From: a virus
Virus record (IMG/VR): IMGVR_UViG_3300033388_004136
Location: 1-27,546 of that record
Length of the DNA stretch: 27,546 nt
Direction: 5' to 3' (one strand)
The notes under the pieces were generated by a model. The model worked only from the letters and a program-made list of their open reading frames with translations. It made no database searches and had not been told where the DNA came from. Of this stretch, positions 25,604 to 27,546 are shown piece by piece. Both the position numbers and the translations under genes were made by a program. Within the stretch, counting starts at the first letter, position 1; each line of letters begins with the position of its first letter.

Positions 25604-25717
25604 ATGCCTGATAAAAATGGAAAAGGTCCAAGACAAAGAAGTCCATATCCAAGTAAAAGAAGGGGTGGTCGTAAAAAGGGTAAATGTTCTCCAGCAAAAC
25701 AATCCAAAAAAAAGTAA
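25604..25717 (+). CDS. 37-residue basic protein, weakly DUF5320-like
   Basis: Shine-Dalgarno AGGGGTG precedes ATG at 25604. The opening MPDKNGKGPR followed by RRGGRKKGKC recalls the short conserved MPxxDGTGPxG...TGRxxGxC pattern of DUF5320-type microproteins. Lys and Arg make up over a third of residues and there is one Cys. It lies 15 bases before the endolysin gene in the same direction. A nucleic-acid or anionic-surface binding role is possible from charge alone. Confidence 0.55.
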   Translation: MPDKNGKGPRQRSPYPSKRRGGRKKGKCSPAKQSKKK

Positions 25718-25732
25718 GGGGTCTAGTATATA

Positions 25733-26143
25733 ATGCCTTATTTTAGTGCTACATCAGAAAAAAAATTAGCAACTTGTCATCCTAATATAATAACTATCTG
25801 TCGTACCGTTATTCAAGATTATGATTTTACTATCCTTTGTGGATATAGGGATAAAATTTCTCAGAATGCTGCTTACCCTAAATATACCACAGTAAAATAT
25901 CCTGGTAGTAAACATAATAAAATTCCAAGTTTAGCCATTGATATTATCCCTTATGACCACATAAGGAAATGTATAGTTCCGTGGGATGCTTATGAAGAAA
26001 TGGCAATGCTTGCGGGTCATATGCTAATGGCAGCTTATATGTTGGGGATAAAAATTCGGTGGGGACATGATTGGAATAAAAATGGAATACTATGGGATGA
26101 GAAAGGAAAATTAATTGATAGACCTCATTTTGAACTCATCTAA
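25733..26143 (+). CDS. M15-family endolysin (L-alanyl-D-glutamate peptidase type)
   Basis: 136 residues, essentially the length of the phage T5 endolysin, which it resembles from end to end. Recognisable parts are an opening 'SEKKLATCHPNII', 'DFTILCGYRDKISQNAAY', the zinc motif 'SKHNKIPSLAIDIIP' with H61 and D70, 'IKIRWGHDWN', and the terminal 'DRPHFEL' with H132 as third zinc ligand and D129 as probable catalytic acid. It would cut the peptide stem of peptidoglycan between L-Ala and D-Glu in hosts with a compatible wall. There is no signal peptide, so a holin or similar is needed for release; the next gene is a candidate. The Shine-Dalgarno is AAGGGG. Confidence 0.9.
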   Translation: MPYFSATSEKKLATCHPNIITICRTVIQDYDFTILCGYRDKISQNAAYPKYTTVKYPGSKHNKIPSLAIDIIPYDHIRKCIVPWDAYEEMAMLAGHMLMAAYMLGIKIRWGHDWNKNGILWDEKGKLIDRPHFELI

Positions 26144-26216
26144 AGAAACTTCCTATTGAAATTATTGAACATTTTGAATTTTGAATTAATAGAATAAAAA
26201 AAAGGAGAAAAAAAGA

Positions 26217-26672
26217 ATGTTTGAGATTATTGGAGCAATCGTTCTTGGTATTTTATATGGTTTAATACAAGGAATGATTATGACACAAGATAGAGACGAA
26301 ACGCATACTGGATTCAAGTCTGGTATTAGGGGACATGTATTATTCGGAATATATCATTTTCTATTTACTTTGTTTTGTGCTACATTAATATTTTTCTCAA
26401 TTTGTATATATGCACAATTCCCTGGTTGGCATATTATACCATTTATTAAATACGGAATGGTTGTATTAGGATTTTTATTTATCTCATGGGAATGTAGTGA
26501 AATATTATATCCATATATCAGATGGGGTAAATTAAAAAGAAACATTGGTTATTACGAACATTTAGTTATAGCTGATTTTTATTCTAAACGTTTATATGGC
26601 AAACAAGTATTTTATGCACATTTTATTAGAGTTATTGTTGGTATATTATTATTAAGATTCGGGAGTACATAA
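26217..26672 (+). CDS. four-helix membrane protein, holin candidate
   Basis: 151 residues with Shine-Dalgarno AAAGGAG. Hydrophobic helices at about 4-22, 40-68, 72-92 and 133-148, with a charged loop (TQDRDETHTG) after the first and a basic segment between the third and fourth. The position directly after the endolysin makes a lysis role plausible, but it is longer than most holins and has no diagnostic motif, so it may be an unrelated inner-membrane protein such as a superinfection factor. Confidence 0.55.
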   Translation: MFEIIGAIVLGILYGLIQGMIMTQDRDETHTGFKSGIRGHVLFGIYHFLFTLFCATLIFFSICIYAQFPGWHIIPFIKYGMVVLGFLFISWECSEILYPYIRWGKLKRNIGYYEHLVIADFYSKRLYGKQVFYAHFIRVIVGILLLRFGST

Positions 26673-26675
26673 TAA

Positions 26676-27546
26676 ATGAACAATAAAAGAACACAGGAAG
26701 ATATAGCAAAACAACGGACTTCAGACCTTATTGTTGGACTCACGAGCAAAATAAATTCAGCTACACTCAGCGCCGCTCAAGTTAACGCCGCGTGTGATAC
26801 AGCATTAACGGACTACGATGCACCAACACGTGCAGAAGCAACTGCCGATAAAGTCGCAATTATTACAGAAGTTAATGCAAACGAAACCAAAATTGACGCA
26901 GTTAAGGGTGATACCGCAGCATTACTATTAGATACAGCAGTTATTGGCGCTTTAGGGGCTGGATTAACGGCAATCCCTTGGAACTCAGATTGGGATACCG
27001 AGGTACAAAGTGAATGTGCAGATGCATTAACAACTTACGATGCACCAACAAAAGCCGAAATGGATGCTGGGCATGCTTTACTCGCGACACCTGCTCAAGT
27101 TGCAACAGCATTAACGGATTATGATGCACCAACAAAAGCTGAGCTTGATACTACAGAAAGTAATATTAGGGGGGCTGATAGTGATACACTTAAAACACTT
27201 TCTGACCAAATTGATGGTATAGGTGGAGGTGGTGGTGGTGATGCTACAGAGGCAAAACAGGATATTATTATTGCCGATATTTCAGCAGCAGTTCCTGACA
27301 CACCAACAGCAAAATCATTGCAAGATATATTAAGTAAAGCTGATGGCTCAAATACTTTTGATAATACAACTGATAGTTTAGAAGCAATTAGTGAATACAT
27401 AAGATTTAAAAAAGCTTTTACAATAACAACAACTACATCAGCATCCTATGTAAATATGATGAATTTATCAACAGTGGGGGAACTTATAGCAGTTGGCATT
27501 GAATCAAGGAATGTGGGAGCAGACCAAGTATTTTGTACGATTAATG
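26676..27546 (+). CDS. repeat-rich fibre-like structural protein, 5' part only
   Basis: The reading frame is open from ATG at 26676 to the window edge (290 complete codons, no stop). GGGAG ten bases upstream supports the start. The N-terminal part is Ala/Thr/Asp-rich and helical with three 'ALTxYDAPTxAE' repeats, an acidic Ala-rich section between, a run of Gly ('GIGGGGGGDA') near residue 190, then a new region with 'ATSASYVNM'-like beta sequence. Repeats of the 'YDAPTKAEMDA' type followed by Gly linkers are common in phage tail fibres and other elongated virion proteins. It is the first gene after the lysis genes and could encode a second fibre. Confidence 0.65.
   Translation, partial: MNNKRTQEDIAKQRTSDLIVGLTSKINSATLSAAQVNAACDTALTDYDAPTRAEATADKVAIITEVNANETKIDAVKGDTAALLLDTAVIGALGAGLTAIPWNSDWDTEVQSECADALTTYDAPTKAEMDAGHALLATPAQVATALTDYDAPTKAELDTTESNIRGADSDTLKTLSDQIDGIGGGGGGDATEAKQDIIIADISAAVPDTPTAKSLQDILSKADGSNTFDNTTDSLEAISEYIRFKKAFTITTTTSASYVNMMNLSTVGELIAVGIESRNVGADQVFCTIN
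26802..27144 (+). repeat. three ALTxYDAPTxAE coding repeats
   Basis: Units begin at about 26802, 27023 and 27108, each starting GCATTAAC and sharing GATGCACCAACA. They encode helical/linker repeats in the partial fibre-like gene. Confidence 0.8.

Noticed and set aside
26144-26216. Terminator after the endolysin
   Set aside because: Only a weak, bulged AT pairing (CTATT with AATAG) and a short TTTGAAT-like repeat are seen, without a GC stem or U-tract.
1-27546. Many open frames of 60-150 codons on the - strand
   Set aside because: They lie opposite longer + strand genes with clear family features, show low-complexity or hydrophobic shadow sequence, and lack ribosome sites. I support no - strand gene.

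Overview
This window is a contiguous piece of an AT-rich tailed double-stranded DNA phage or prophage (Caudoviricetes). Every gene I can support reads on the + strand, the genes are packed tightly, and starts are often preceded by a purine-rich Shine-Dalgarno site and a short 'ataaaATG'-like spacer. The set of parts suggests a short-tailed (podovirus-like) virion: scaffold, HK97-fold coat, tandem head-tail adaptors, a giant beta-rich nozzle protein, fibres and very large ejected internal proteins, with no tape-measure, sheath or tail-tube gene. Terminase and portal genes would lie upstream of position 1. The host cannot be named. Two phage proteins carry signal peptides ending in A|Q, and Shine-Dalgarno use argues weakly against Bacteroidota.

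Layout. 1-730: a small conserved-type phage gene between two intergenic regions that share a 9-base motif (AATCTGTAT, three copies) and hairpins, probably expression signals for the head genes. 731-3457: scaffold, major capsid protein and a probable capsid decoration protein, closed by a strong intrinsic terminator. 3509-4276: a freestanding HNH homing-type endonuclease sitting directly on the terminator. 4278-11187: a small HeH/SAP-like protein, three tandem adaptor paralogues (the first carrying two inserted carbohydrate-binding-like modules), a 1192-residue tail nozzle/stabilisation protein with internal duplications, and a small paralogue of that protein's C-terminal region. 11197-13458: a tail fibre with two FN3 domains and a histidine-rich tip. 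13480-23960: an internal-virion/ejection module of three medium proteins plus one gene interrupted by an in-frame amber codon, ending in a 2522-residue polyvalent protein with an HExxH metallopeptidase motif and an LPD38-like C-terminal region. 23961-26672: an accessory and lysis region with a 58-residue protein, two signal-peptide proteins, a 37-residue basic protein, a T5-type M15 endolysin and a four-helix membrane protein. 26676-end: the start of another repeat-rich fibre-like gene, cut by the window edge.

Working together: scaffold and coat build the head; adaptors and nozzle form the short tail; the fibre binds the host; the internal proteins would be ejected to carry DNA across the envelope, the giant one possibly cleaving a host protein; endolysin and membrane protein would release progeny. 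The least explained parts are the secreted pair, the interrupted internal-protein gene, the CFI-box-like internal protein and the structured leaders upstream of the head genes. All functions come from reading the sequence; no database search was possible.
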